Shown: positions 9,901 through 23,726, counted from the stretch's first letter. The stretch is DNA of 64,000 nucleotides from Saururus chinensis (GCA_035235625.1 CP141143.1:4880501-4944500), one strand, 5' to 3'. Notes: generated by a model from the letters alone, not told the origin. Numbers and translations are program-made.

Positions 9901-12652
9901 TTGGCAACGTTGCAGCGTGCTTAAATGCTAATTGCTAGTCCAATTCGGTGTGCCTAATTGTGCTATTTCCTAGAAACAGTCAATAACAAACGTAGCCGAT
10001 CAATTGCTCTATATTTAAGCCTGCAAACTTGTCTTTTGCTTGTACCAATAATATAATAACAAAGTTTTAATGGTTTGCCGTTTGCCACTAATTGCCAGTA
10101 TGATGATCGTTACGTTCATTCTATTCTTATTTCTTTTTGCTAGAAGGCTAATCTTCACTTTTTTTTCGCTACAAGTCTGATCTTTATGTTGCTCGGGCCA
10201 AAAGAGTTACGTTTACGAACGTCTCGTTGTAAGTGTTTAGGAAATTTTTTTACCTTGTATTAAGCTACATAGACGAATAATGGCTGTGTAAAAAGTAACT
10301 GTATATTAAGTCTCCAAAACGGCTCACAAAACTACGAGGAGAAAGCAAATTAATCCCGGACAATCAGTCATGGATGTGCACAAGCCTCTAACTGACACGA
10401 ACATAAATAAGAGAAGGACTAGTTTGGGGCATTTTTACTGAGGAGAAGATAGTTCGTTCGCTGTCGTATTTATATAAAGCAGGTAGACCCTTTTTTGGGC
10501 TAGAATTCTATAAACCTAATTTTTATATTTTTTTTGTTAATACCACCCAATTTGTAAAAAAAATATTTTCATGAATATTTATATATCATGACCATAATAC
10601 ATGACCCATGGATATGGAAGGGAGAAACGTTAAGAAAGGCTGGACTTAGTTTCTAAGTTTATCTCTTACCACTTACTTGGTGATGTTGTTAGTCACTAAT
10701 TAGTTTTAGTTGTGAAAATTGGTTATGCTAGACCATTCGTAAATGATTGCCAACTACTGATGGCCACACGTAACAATTAATGCTCGCAATTAATTAGTCA
10801 ATTTCAGTTGATTAAGATTATTCATATTATTAAATGCTTCTTTCTAAGTAAATTTTGCTAAATTTTATTAAATTCATTCAGATTTGGCAACTCACATTTT
10901 GATGCCATCCTCTTCCATACGATTGATATGCCTACCAAATCTGTTCCTATAATTCAGTCAAAATAGTTTGCTGATCTTAATATGGGCTAGAGGGAGTAGT
11001 TTTCAACCAGCAATAACTCGGTTATCCTTCACTGGCTATGTCATTGGAAAAATTATTCACTACATTGCATACTTTGTTGGCCATATATTTTATTATTTAC
11101 AAAATAACTCATCAACATAGTTGTGGGACATCATAACAACAAACAGTTAAATCGTGCCTTAAATAGTATAATAAACGGCCTCAAACAGTGACATACAGGG
11201 TGCTATTAGGAGCCAGAATATCTCACTTTCCCCTAAAACACAAAACTTATAATCCTATTTTTATTATTTGTTTACCCCGTCAATCACCTACAAGATGTCT
11301 CACCCATTACCCCAAGCACTCACTCTTCTCTTTTCATACTCTTTTTTCTGCACTCGCGCTATCCCAGCCCCGATGTTGCCTTTGCCTCCTCTCTCTTCTT
11401 CTTCTTCTTAATTTGTATTATTTTCCACTTATTTTTTCTTCTAAATGTCAATGAGATAGGAGGCATCAATTCAATTATTGGAGGAAGAGGAAGAGAAAGA
11501 GAAGTAAAGTCAGCAGCTAGCTAAATAAGCAACAAAAAAGTGACATTCTTGGGTCCCAGTAACAACACTATCCATACAATTATTTCTCTTAGGTAACCTC
11601 TCCAACCTGCATGTGGTGAGCATCCTGACTAGAGTGATACATTCCTCCTAACGAGTCCAAACTCCAAAGTTGTCTGGCCTTTCTCAATTCTCATTAATAC
11701 GATAAAGTTATCATGCTCTTTTGAAAAGTGAATCCGGTGGGCGCTTACGCAGAGTACTGGAAACCGAAAAGAACAAAACGTCAAACGTACCGCAAGAGGG
11801 CCCGGTGGCTCTCCTGGGGTTGGATGCATATATCCGGATCAGGTATGGGAAGCCGGCGATGGCCGAAAGCCGCTCGTCGGACACTACTCTTTCGGCAAAG
11901 AGGTGACGGCGACCTGCTAAGCTAACGCCGTTCAGTACTAGTGGCGTCGGACTGTTGGAACCAAAAGGCCTTATTATGCTTCAGTTGCATTCCGCGACCA
12001 GTAGCCAGCCGCCTGTCCAGTCAAAATGCAATGCACCTTAATTATTCGTAATTATTTCCGGACCCGTTTCGATCTTGCAATCTTGGCCGTTGGATTTATC
12101 TGCAATAATTTTTATTAACTTAATACGGCCTACCAATTCACGTGGTCTTGTGTCATGACTCTATTTAAAAAACAAAACAAAGCATGACACTTACAAGGGA
12201 GGGCGGATGTATATTCCTTACACCAGCTCACCCTCCCCACTTGAGGAATACCATCATTCCGATGATTATTGGCTGAGGCATGTCTATGATATGGACGTAC
12301 GGATTCAATAGAATCAAAGAGTTAATTATGCTAATTATGTAGATTCTATCGTTCAATGGTCCCGGCGGGTGTCCTTTCCCGGCCATTTTTTGGCAAAGAC
12401 AAGATGAAGAGGGGTGCTGGAGCAAGGGAGCTGGGCCGTCCGTTCTTTGTTTGGATACAATGTTGGACTGCTCAGAATGGCTGCGGGCTGTGGTCCAACC
12501 GCCCAACTCACACTCGCAACTCGCATGTTGCGAGAGAAGCGTACGATGAAACAAGAGCGTGAAGGGACACTTCAAATTGACAAATTTATGTTGACGACTC
12601 GTTGTCAGTTAGGGATGTATTGGGACACGTTCACATGGGGTGAACGTGTTTA
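9901..12652. other. Intergenic DNA, no gene recognised
   Basis: Mostly AT-rich. Two GC-richer islands occur, 11720-11945 and 12340-12560. Each has short open frames in several reading frames with no recognisable domain and could be old transposon pieces. Confidence 0.4.
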
Positions 12653-12703
12653 AGAATGACGAAGCGCCTATATACCCTGAGCCTCTAGTTGTAGCCATGT
12701 CGT
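12653..12703 (+). repeat. Direct repeat, copy 1 (about 50 bp)
   Basis: AAGAATGACGAAGCGCCTA and following bases recur at 13641-13690 with several differences. The two copies lie either side of the terminal-inverted-repeat element at 12755-13251 but do not abut it. Confidence 0.6.
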
Positions 12704-12754
12704 TACCCTTTGTTTAGCTTTGCGTAAATAATAAAAATTTTACATCTAGGATGC

Positions 12755-13251
12755 GGCTATTTAGACCTCAATGATGTCTCGTTTATCCCCTTTTTTACTT
12801 AAACTACGTCAATATTTAAGATCTTTTATTTATATTTTTTTAAAAAAAATTACATAATTATACACCACGCTATATTTTTTCTACATTTAATCTTACCTTA
12901 TGACTTATTTCTCTTAAAAAAACCTTTATCGCTTTTTACTTTTAGAAAATATATATTCTATAATATTTATATAATAGATGGTAGATATCTACTGCAGTCA
13001 TAGTAATAATAACGCTAAGTAGTAGCTTTCCATAAAGAAAGGAAAAAAAAGAAGAAAATAAAAAAAAGTGGGAAAAAGAAAATACATTTTTTCTAAGTTG
13101 AGTTTTAAATTGAGCAATAACGAATAAATCTTAAATGGGTATAATAATAAATAAATTGTTAAATAAACATGGGATAAAAGAGTAAATAAAATAATATAAT
13201 AAATTAATTTAGAAACTAGTTAAGTAAATTGTTATTGAGGTTTAAATAGCC
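12755..13251. mobile_element. AT-rich element with terminal inverted repeats
   Basis: Left end GGCTATTTAGACCTCAATGA and the inverted right end GGCTATTTAAACCTCAATAA agree at 18 of 20 positions, enclosing about 500 bp of very AT-rich non-coding DNA. This is the form of a MITE. No target duplication is clear (flanks GGATGC and ATGTCC), so the superfamily is open. Confidence 0.55.
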
Positions 13252-13640
13252 ATGTCCTTTGAGATATTATTGATAAAGATGGCAGATATACTATTTGTGG
13301 TTGTCGTGCAGGTAATTTTACCTCATTTCATATTTTTTTTTGTAGATAACAAATTGCAATAAAATTATAAATTGTAACTTCATTCAGCTTCCGCCTCGGA
13401 TTCCATGAAATCGGTAAGGTAAATTCCGTCAATTCCGCTTCTTGGTTTTATGCCATCATTGTTGACTTTTCTCCTCATCGAGAACAGCCACATAGTCATT
13501 TCATTCTCCTTCAATCCTATTCTACATGATCATACAATTCTACTAAAAAACCTAATTTTAATTTCATATGCTTCTACTAGGATTAATTCTAATAAATTTA
13601 CATTCTAATTTGATTCCATGTCATTATCTAAATAGCCCTT

Positions 13641-13690
13641 AAGAATGACGAAGCACCTACACTAGCCCTCTGGCTGCAACCATGCTCGAA
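13641..13690 (+). repeat. Direct repeat, copy 2
   Basis: Second copy of the segment at 12653-12703, starting AAGAATGACGAAGCACCTA. It may be part of a dispersed repeat. Confidence 0.6.
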
Positions 13691-15690
13691 CATTTGTTTA
13701 ATTAGGTCTGTTCAGTGGATAAAAAAATTACTACCGTAGAATATATATTTTTGGCTACAGGCAATCTTAAGAGTACGATGATTCAGGAAGTTGTGTTGAT
13801 TGGGTCATAAGGATCATTATCTCGGAAGCCAAAATCCTTACGGGTCATTTTCACCCCATAATTACAATTAACAGTTCACCTTATATAACTTGTTTATACA
13901 TTTGTTTTAAGTATTGGACAACCATAAACCATATTTTATCACCGACGGCCGGCCATCTTAATTCCAGGACGATGGCCTACCATCAAGTGATGTAAATTTC
14001 CAACACGACGAGCACTCTCATACATGATGGATGTAGTATTTTACTTGGACATGATAAATATCTTCCTACATAGAGTTTATCTATATATGTTTTTAAGTAT
14101 TATATACTGGACCAGTGTTTGTTCGTCGTCATCTACACAGGCGTACAAAAGATGTTACTGCATTAGCATAGTATACCTCACCATAGTGTCAGTTTTCTCC
14201 TATTAGATTTATAGAGTGAAATTGTTTGTATGGCCTACATGTTATCTTCCATGATCTGCACGCAGTTTAATAATATAACGTCCTTATAATATGGCCATAA
14301 GATTACAAGATACAAGAGTACTAATATAACAAATCATAATTCTAATGTAAGGTCGACCCAGATGCGCAGGCTACAAAAATTCTAATGTAAATTATCATTG
14401 CTAGACCAGGACATTGCAACCTCAGCGAAATGACCAAAAATCTTCAAATTTGGAAACTATTTCTAGTTCAATGAGAAGGGAGAAACTATGCCAAGACAGA
14501 CAAGCCATTTTGATAAATGCATGTTGTTAGCCAAAGAAAAAGATAACTGCATGTATTGCTGCTTCCCCCTGCATCTTATGTCATGTCTTGAACTGCCCAA
14601 AAATATCTATTCTCACATTGAGAACGACCACAGACTATTACTGATCGACTGGTTGATGCAATTAATATAGGCGCATCATGTGCCATTGGATTTTAGAGAG
14701 TGAGACGGATATAAATAATTTCGCCTGCCCTTGTATTACGGAGTTTGCGCAATCAAAATAATGCGGCGCCAAAGCACTCGATGTAAATGCATGAACTTGT
14801 GGCCGGTGCTTATAAACGTGACTTATAGTAAATTTATTTCATATTTTAACACCCCCTCGCCTAGGGGGTTAATGCCTTTTTTAAAAATTTTGAATCTCGA
14901 ATCTCATAAATTTTAACACGAACTTTTAAGGATAGTATATGCAACATCTCATTATTTTAGCATTGCTCATTTCATGCGTTATAGTTTTATGAAAAATACT
15001 TAAGTGATGTGAACTTTCACAAGTCAAAATTCTACTTCATGATTTTATTACCATTGATAAGTGGGGTTAAAAAAATAGGCTCTATTCATGGTGTTATTCA
15101 TGGTGTTGTTGAAATAATGAAGTAAAGTTCTGACATAGCATTACTCTAGTTTTATGCTTCTCAAGCTTCGTTCCATCACATCATCAATATCTCATGTTGA
15201 AGTTGAAAGAGGCTTTTACATATAAGGGATCTCTACCTCCTGGCGTTGACATGCGGCTCTTATGTTTTTTAGTTTCTTCCGAAAATGATCAGCAAATTAA
15301 CTAAAAATGGGTGAAATAGTTAAAAAGACAAGATTTTAGTTCTATATGCACTTCGTCGGGTTATAGGTGTCTTAATTAAAAAACAAAAATAAACTAGATA
15401 TTATTTTATTTTTTGAATCCAGACACTTGTTTTGTGATGGAGAGTGCATAAAATGTGGAAAAAAAGACTTTTATACATGGAAGTGATTATGTGTATTTAT
15501 GAGTAACGGAAAGATTGGGGCCATGGAAATATTTTATATATTCAAAAATAATATTTTTTATTGACAATGTGCCTAATATAAAGAATGCATAGGGGTCTTA
15601 ATATTTGAAATCGACGTATATACTAGTCACATAGATGAAAAGCTCTTATACATTTCTTGTGTTGGGCATGTTATCAATAAAGAACATGGA
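13691..15690. other. Intergenic DNA, no gene recognised
   Basis: AT-rich, with only short spurious frames. A small GC palindrome, ACCCCCTCGCCTAGGGGGT, lies near 14852-14870. Confidence 0.4.
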
Positions 15691-15699
15691 AAATACTTC

Positions 15700-15920
15700 T
15701 CCTAAATATGATATTTTTATCTTATATTCATTATGTTTAATATTTATAATTATATTTAAAAAATACTAGTTTTTATTAAATCATAAAATTTACAACTAAG
15801 AGAATAAGAAATAAGGTCATGATACTCTTTTTCAAGTACCTAACCACATAAATTTAAATAAATAAAATTATTAATATAGAATAATTTTTTTATAAAACTA
15901 TTAATTTAAAACGGAGAAAC
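15700..15920. mobile_element. Degenerate mariner/Stowaway-like MITE relic
   Basis: Shares an ordered set of words with the clearer element at 60318-60513 and with 17281-17490: GATACTCTTTTT, AGTACCTAA or similar, AAATAAAATTATTAATAT, and an end CTATTAATTTAAAACGGAG. Termini are eroded. Confidence 0.4.
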
Positions 15921-16551
15921 TACTTACGACACTGACCGTACTTATTTTCCATATCAGCAAATTCTTCATTAACGGTGCGTAGGCCGCTTGACAGATGCCA
16001 AAAAAAAGCCAAGTGATCACGCTTTTCTAGTCAAGACAAATGGCTTGAATCATCAGTGCATCTTTGTTCGGCAAGTTCCCTATGGTGCTGCTCTTGTGGC
16101 ACAAGAAAATACAACTGCATTTGGTGTCACGTCACAAACTAGCTGCTACTTACGTGTAATAAGATTTGATACATCAGAGCCACATGTGTCTTCTGCCTTG
16201 AATGTCGATGTCTAGTAGTGTTTGCCTAGTATTCCTCACTTGAGTTGCCGGTTGCAACCACATATTTAATTATTTTTTCATGTAATGCAAACAAGATAGG
16301 TTTTAATGAAGATTTTTTTCCTCCACAGGCTTTCCTTTCAAGTATCATCTTCCCAAACCAGCCATATGTATGTATTTCATTCATTTTAAATATTATATGA
16401 GTTTTATTTATGAGCTTGAGCTTATGACAGAGTGAACCCAGGTTTTATGGGCCATTTGATTTTGATCCCATGACTCACGTAATACATGCCTGAATTTTAA
16501 GCATGGGCTCATGTGCACCTCTCTCTCTCTATATATATATAGAGGAAAAAA
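15921..16551. other. Intergenic DNA with one unassigned open frame
   Basis: A 75-codon plus-strand frame (15988-16215) of ordinary composition has no in-frame ATG at its start and no recognised domain; it might be an exon fragment. A short TA repeat lies at 16531-16541. Confidence 0.25.
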
Positions 16552-16710
16552 TTTATATAAGCTCAGGCTCATATACACCTACGTGAGCTCAGGATCTATA
16601 GGTCGTCGAATTTATATCTAGCAGCCCATAATACTCATGGGCATTTAAATCTATAAGTACCTATAGAGCCCAGGCTCATGTAGGCTATATGAGCCCGGGC
16701 TCATATAAAC
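16552..16710. mobile_element. Foldback MITE-like element, copy 2
   Basis: Diverged and shorter copy of 258-446. It shares GCTCATATACACCTA, GCCCATAATACTCATGG and the right arm GAGCCCGGGCTCATATAAAC. The arms are still mutually inverted. A TA microsatellite (about 16714-16736) follows directly. Confidence 0.7.
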
Positions 16711-16736
16711 AGGACTATATATATATATATATATAT

Positions 16737-17280
16737 GTTTTCTACTCCCTTATCTTCCAAACTTTGATTTCCTATTCCAACCTTTCACGACAAGGAATGG
16801 CAAAGCCAATTAGATGGAGTAATTCATCTTTTTACACCCAATAATGAGGTAAATCCACCAACCATACATTACATATATATAAGGTTTATGTTGAACCGTA
16901 TATCTTAACATGCATTAAGAAATTTTATACTTAATTTAAATTAGATTGAGAAAAGTATTGGGTCTCACATGATAATAAAAAGGTCCACTCTTCTGTCGAG
17001 ATTAAAAGTAAGTGTAAAATTTTGGTGTACAAATTCTAGTGTAGAAGAATCATTATCCAATAATCATGTTGCTCTTCCCATCACTATTAAATTTTAATGT
17101 CTACTTCTCCTTCATTAAGTGTGAAAGAAACCCACACAAATTTTAGGATAATAAAAAATATACTATTATCATCGACTTCATTATTATTAAACAAGTTTGT
17201 CATATTATGGATGTTTTTGCCTTGAAAGATCAAATTATGCGGCATTGCCATTTCTTGCATGAATTTTCGAGAGACTAAAT
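16737..17280. other. Intergenic DNA, nothing recognised
   Basis: AT-rich, without coding frames or clear repeats. Confidence 0.4.
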
Positions 17281-17490
17281 AGCTACTCCCACTATGCTAT
17301 ATTAATAACTATATTTGAAAAAATAAAGATTTTTATTGAAAGGTAAAACCTATTTTTATGATAAGGAAAAATAATTTTATGATACTCTTTTTTTAGTACC
17401 TAATCACTTAAATTCAACAAAATGAAGCTATTAATATATAACAAACTTTTTTGTAAAATAGAACTATTAATTTAGGATAAAGGGAATATT
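17281..17490. mobile_element. Degenerate mariner/Stowaway-like MITE
   Basis: Begins CTACTCCCACTATGC and ends near CTATTAATTTAGGATAAAGG, partly inverted ends. Internal words (GATACTCTTTTTT, AACAAAATGAAGCTATTAA) match the element at 60318-60513 in order. A more eroded relative may lie at 17890-18050. Confidence 0.5.
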
Positions 17491-18219
17491 ATTTTTATGT
17501 TTTGTGGTTGTGGTCTAGGTTATTTTTGTCTTTGTCTTTTACATTTTTTTTGTTATTTTGCTCTACAGGGTAGGATTGCAATTAATTGCATCTTGTGCTC
17601 TTCATCTTTGAGTTTAATATAAATATTTAACTATCAAAATAAAGGAATCATTTTTCATGCTTTCACACACAATGAGCCTAGCATAAGTTATGTAGCGCAT
17701 GCACTAACGCACGTTAGCGTGAGTAACATAGACGCTAATACATGTTAGAATGTGCATCGTCGATCCCATAGATAAAGAGCTCCCATGTGCGGCTTATACT
17801 AAGTTCATTGTCAATGAAGATTATAAAAAACACTATCCGAAATAAATGATAGCCAAATTGGCAATTCTGATGCATAGTTATCAAAAATATCATACTCTCT
17901 ATTCTATATAAATAACTTATTTAAAAAATAATAAATTTTATTAAATAATAGGGTTCAATACTAAAAAAATAAAAATACTATCAATTACTTTAATTGAGCC
18001 AAATAAAACTATTATATAAAATTTATTTTTTATTAAGTTAATTATTAATATGAGATGGAAGAACAAGAAAAATTAACTTAAGTAGGTCCACATCCAAAAG
18101 AATGTAGAGGAACAAAATTCAATGCTCGAGGCCCACTAAGAACTCACGTGCAATTCGATAAGGCCATGCCAAAAACTTTAGAATCTACTTTTCCACATCA
18201 CTGAATATCTTAATCTAGC
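17491..18219. other. Intergenic DNA with a possible MITE relic
   Basis: AT-rich. 17890-18050 resembles the mariner-type MITEs. No gene is seen. Confidence 0.3.
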
Positions 18220-19492
18220 CATCCAAACCACGATCTCTCTCTCTCCTCTCTTTAGCTTTTCTCTCCATCTCTCTCTCTTTCTCTCTTCTCTTCTCCTCTC
18301 TCTCTCTCTTTTATCTCTTCCTCTATCTTTTCTCTCTACTCTCTTCTCTCTGTGTCATTTTTATTACCTGAATAGCAATGTTTATATGGAAACGCTGCTA
18401 AAAAAGTAAGAATAGTGGCGTTTTAAAGTAAAACATCGTTAATCTAATCATTTGTGACGCTCTATTAGCATAGCAAATAACAAGCGTCGCAAGCAAAATT
18501 TTGCCCGGTGTCACGTAAATCCCCCCCTACCCACTCCTTCCGCCTCGTCTCCCTGCCCACAGTCCACCGTCTCGCACTCCATGTCGTCCTCAGTGCCCCC
18601 TCCAAACCTCCCGTCCCCTCTCCCCTTCTCCTGGCTAGAGGAGGGTCTCTAGGGCACCACAGTCAGGCTCCTCACATCGGATTCAGGAGATAGCTCCTCA
18701 CGCCGGTTTTCGGCAACCCACTTCTTCCCGCCCCCCTCTCCATTGCAGCAGCCGAATCCGGCTCCCCAGCTGGATTAAGGCCCCCGCCCCCTTAACCCCC
18801 TGTTCCAGGAGATCTATTCTGGACAACCCCCCGGTCATTCTGCCACTGGCGGATTTGATTTTTTTTTCAATTTTTTTTATTAGCAATGCCATCACTAATA
18901 GCATTAAAAGATTTTTTTCAATTCTTATTAGTTATTAGTGATGCTTATAAAGAGCGTGACTAATAGCCTTAAAATATAATTTTTTAAAATTATTAGCAAC
19001 ATTTATATGCTTAATATAATTTTTTAAAAAATTTCTTAAGTTATTAGCAATGCTAATAGCATTAAAATATTTTTAATTTTTTTTTTAAGTTATTAGTGAT
19101 GCTTATAAAGAGCATCACTAATAGAGTTAATATATATTTTTAATTTTCTTATGATATTGGCAATAGAGTTAAAATATAAATTTTTTAATTTTCTTTTGAT
19201 ATTAACGATGCTCTTAAAAGTGTTGCTTAGTAAAATACATTGCTAATAATATATGATTAGCGATACTTTTAAAGTATAGCAAACAAATTATTAGCGATGC
19301 AAAAAAAGAAGTTGCTAATATTAAGATATTTAGTGATGCTTTTTTGTATATGTCGCTAATGAGTAATTAAGACGAGATTATTAACAATGTATTTAGCGAT
19401 GCTTTTTAAGAGTCGTTAATAATAATTAATAATATTTTTATTACTATTAATAATTTTTAAAAGTATAGTTAATAATTTTTTTTCTTGTAGTG
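18220..19492. mobile_element. Second CACTA-like element, left end unclear
   Basis: The right end at 19492 reads CTTGTAGTG, the inverse of a CACTACAAG terminus, preceded by AT-rich DNA with many GCGATGCT/AGCATCACTAATA-type subterminal repeats. It also has a pyrimidine tract (18235-18360) and a GC-rich block (18510-18860), the same kinds of part as the element at 1801-4430. No left terminus or target duplication could be placed, and no transposase is present. It is an older, more diverged relative. Confidence 0.6.
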
Positions 19493-20177
19493 GAGAAAGA
19501 AGACGACCCCACGCCAACTGCCTAGTTAAGTGATGACATATGGGAGACAGGTGTATATGTCACTTGCCAAGACGCAGCAATATGTAACATGTATAATTGC
19601 TGGCTGATGTTGATCGGTAATGGTCCCCTAGCCCAAGCTTCTTGTGGCCATGGATGATGTTTTGCTTTCTAGTACCTAACAGAGTATTAAGAGCAAAACA
19701 ATGTCGTGAAGGAACCTCGTTAAAATAATTAATGGTTATTGTCTCAAGAGTTAAAGATCAGCTTACAGCATATTGGCATGTCCTCTATCACCACTTAAAA
19801 AGCTTATCTATGTTCGAGGCATAGTTCGGCATTTGAATGATCCGACCAGAAACTAATGCAATTCTCATCACATGCAAGAGAAGGCTAGTTTTGCTTGCCG
19901 CACAATTCTCACCTTGTCTATCGCTGTTGTCTATGGCTGATCAATTTGTCAATAAATACGTTTCTTGCTGTCTTTTATCCGTCCACAACACCACTTGCAA
20001 ACACAGCGGAGGAATGGACGAGCTGGGGCAACAACTGATGCCATAAACACAGGAGAACAATATATACAGTACCATCATCCACATGCTAGTATCATGCATG
20101 CATGTTGGGATCCACTGCATCTCCAAATGCACTCAGATATGCAGCACAAGTAATTATTGTATTGGGGAACATTCTCC
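19493..20177. other. Intergenic DNA, nothing recognised
   Basis: Short frames only, none with a recognisable domain. Confidence 0.4.
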
Positions 20178-20242
<65 letters not shown>

Positions 20243-20244
20243 TT
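20178..20244. repeat. Compound microsatellite (GT)n(AT)n(TTTA)n
   Basis: GT repeats, then about 20 bp of AT repeats, then about eight TTTA units. Simple-sequence repeat with no coding meaning. Confidence 0.95.
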
Positions 20245-23200
20245 GGGTACAAAGAGAAAGGAAGATGTCGTTTGAAAGAGAGAATTATGCTATCTTCCCA
20301 CCAATGTCTTATTTTCTCAAATTTTAAATATTTTGTTGCTTTTTTATTACATGTTTTCACATTGTATTATGTACGCTCGCCCAATTGTATCCTTGTTGTC
20401 TCTTATATATTTTTTACTTATTCTTCTCTTTGTCTTCCTCTGGCTCTAGTGGAAACAACGGCCATCCTCTGCCTGCTTTGCCTCATGCCTCTCAGTCACA
20501 CGGTCTAGTCGTGCCCAGTTGGCCAGAGAGGAGGCTGGCCATGGTAAATGCTCTGGACCAGATTGTGGCAGCTACTCACCACTGTCAACGAACTAACTGA
20601 GACTGGGTTGTCACCTAAATTGTGGCGGCAACTGGCCACTGCTAGAATAAAAAAACTTTGCAACCGTGTAAAGGCGTTGTACTTCCAACCTATTAGATGC
20701 ACTCATTTTCCCCACGTCAACGCTAGAGTGCTGACTGGCATCTTCTTCCCAGTCCGGCCCTCCCCTTTACCACCCGGCTTCAAGAGGAGGTTCCTCTTTC
20801 GCCGGATTTGGTGGAGAAGAACTCCCCTCCCAACGATCAAGAGGTCATGGCGGTGGGGAATGGTGACCGTGAAGAGGATACCAGTTGTCACGTGCATTGC
20901 GGGATGTGCATATGCACCAACACGTATTACGAGTGCACCCCCTTCACAAGGTGCTGCGTTATGCCATGGCAATTTTGGCGTAAGGGAAGGGGTGGGGTGA
21001 GATATTATTTTAAAAATTATGATATTTTTTTAGCTGTGTGTATACGTAAAAACTTACAGAATTCAATTGAGATGGCTAAGGGAGAAGGAGTTTGTTGAAC
21101 TGGTCTTAGCAGTGCACTAAATAATATTTTTATTAAAAATATAATTTGTCTAACCTGACCCCGTTTTATGACCCAAAATTAAGTGCTTGAGAATTCGACC
21201 TAGAGAAACTTGAGAACTAGATCAAGGGCTCCCTTCTACATGTACAATCTGATCATAAAAACTGGCGAGGAAAATATTTTTATTAAAAATATCATTTAAC
21301 GAAAGCGTGATAAAGTCGTTAAATAATAATTTCTATCCCAACCACTTCTCTCTGAAGATAGAATTATTTTTCTCTTTTTGCCTATTGTTGTCATTCCAAA
21401 AATGTAAAAGAGACTTCCAAAACATTGGGCCCAGACAAAAATAATTGTGCGAAGGATATTTGACGATGAAGGAATAGTCACCTTTTATTGGTTAGGGTTG
21501 CTTCAGTCACTAATAATAGCACTTTTCCATAATACCAACTCAACGTCCTTTCTTCCTACATATAATTGCTTTTTTGTGTTTTCAGTGATTCAGTTGATAA
21601 GATGTCAGGTGCCCTGCTGCATGTATTCTCGTTGGACATTGCCACATTCTTAAGAACTCCTACTGAAGGGATAATCACTCTGTTCAGCTAAATATCTGCA
21701 ATTATTTTGCCAAGAGTTGTCCAAATTTCGTTTGCAGCATGGTTGATGGGCACCCAGCCATCCATGATCTCTTGTTGGGCATCTTAGCTTCCTTGAACTA
21801 CACCAACTCCTCATCAGAAAATAATAAAACTACACAACACCAAGGTCAAGCAAAATGATCGCATAACTATTCACAGGCACGTACCATGCTCGCTGGCACT
21901 TGGACAATAACATATCCCGCTGCCTCCTTGTTAGCATCATTGCTCTGTTTGTCACAATCCCCTCTTCTTTGTCTATTTTTGTCGTCATGAGGTCACTTCC
22001 ACTTTTGGCTACCCGCCCCCCTCATTATTTTATTTTATTATTATTGTTCATTATTGCTTGCCACTTTCATCATACCACGCGCAGGTCGCTTACACATGAG
22101 CCAACCAAACGTACATGATGCAACTCAATAATTGACAAAGCCGATTAGCATTAGTTTCAAATTACGGATTTCATTTTCTTCCACTGCAGCAGTTTAATAC
22201 TCTTCCTTAACAGAAGTGCCAGTTGTGGCTTCGTGACCCGAATAAGACTGGAAGTTTGGTTTAGCACCATAAGTGTACTCAATTAGACATTAATTGCTTC
22301 TATTCTTTTTTCGCATTCATTGCTTCTCTTCCTTGACAACTTAAAGGTCCTAAGAATTTCATATATGCTTTTATGGGAGGATTTACATGAATCATGTATG
22401 TTAAAGTGCATTAGAAACAAGAAACAACATGATGGTGGTGAATTACAGTCTTTAAATTCGTTGTGGCACAGCAGAATTAAGCTGTGGCAACATATGACCC
22501 GATGGCCTAGATACAATTACCATAATCTTCACATCGGTGTTTATCACTACGTACGTATTTATGGCTGGCCACGTTGCACCAGTCACAGCAACGTCTAGTG
22601 GCTAGTGTTGAGTCTGCTGGCATTGTCAAGAGCAGCTTTTATCGAAGACTAATTCATGATTTGTGTCACTGACAAGGGAAATGGATGGGGGGGCTATGCT
22701 CGCGCCTATGGCTTATTTGATCACTGCCCTGCTGCTGATTTCTTATCACGCCTCACTCATCTCTCAAGTAAACTCTGAATGATAAGAGTTGGAGTCTTCT
22801 AGGGATAAGATCTCATTTATTTGTGAACAACGACGTTGTCTTGGCTGTTTTGGACTCAAATTAATTGCTTTTATCTATTTCAGGTATAAGTACTTTACTC
22901 CATTTCAGGTGAAAGGAAAAGTCTGGAAATAATGAAAATCACGGCGTTACCATTATCTCCATGTCGTATTGCTTTGTTCATGATGACCTTGATAGCCAAG
23001 GAAAGAAGCTTATAATAGCTGTCGCCTTTGGCTCATCTTTTCTCTAAGGCGTAAATACATATGTAGGGCCGGGGAAATGTTTGTATGGGCTGGGCTTTGA
23101 TCCATTTTTTTATAGATGGGCTTTATGTATTTAAGTTGTACTAAATTGGGACTGTGTGCATCCGCATCTACGGATCATCCAAAGTGGTTTCTTTTTCTCA

Positions 23201-23726
23201 TTGATCCAATAAACTAATATATGCACATTCAAGCTCATCTGTTCATGCAACTACTCATATAAAAAACAAATTCACGCAAGAACTCACTAGTTTTTTTATT
23301 GCTGACAAAATTTTTTTAGGCTGCCGCCAACTGTTTTCCCAAATCTTTCTTGGGTAAGTATGTTTGTCCAAATCCAAATGATTGTTTTTTAAATCATTAA
23401 TAATTAGAATTACACAGCCTCGCAAAATGACACTTTTTTTTCCAATAACTTTATGAACAAATTTCGAATCAACGCAATGGAAAGACTAATGAGATTATTA
23501 TCTTGACAATTATTGAACTTGGATAGGTGACGTTAAATAATTTGACTAGCGCACTATTTATTTGGCGATGAAGGAATAATTCGGCTAGTGCGCTGGCAAT
23601 TGGATTTGACAATGACAAAAAATTTAAAACTGCTGCAGATGCTCACAGCCTAGCTCATTTCTACACCTCGACATGGGGACCACACGTGGGACTGGGCCAG
23701 ATAGCATTTATGTGGGTCCATGCCCA
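20245..23726. other. Intergenic DNA, no gene recognised
   Basis: 20545-21000 is GC-richer and open in several frames (the longest has 150 codons, plus strand), but the frames overlap, lack domains and resemble no family I know. The rest is AT-rich. Confidence 0.35.

Noticed and set aside
10880..10945. CAGATTTGG and CCAAATCTG as a possible small-RNA hairpin
   Set aside because: Only a nine-base stem with poor pairing around it.
20545..21000. 150-codon plus-strand frame
   Set aside because: Overlapping frames on both strands, no domain and no splice or promoter support; not enough to call a gene.
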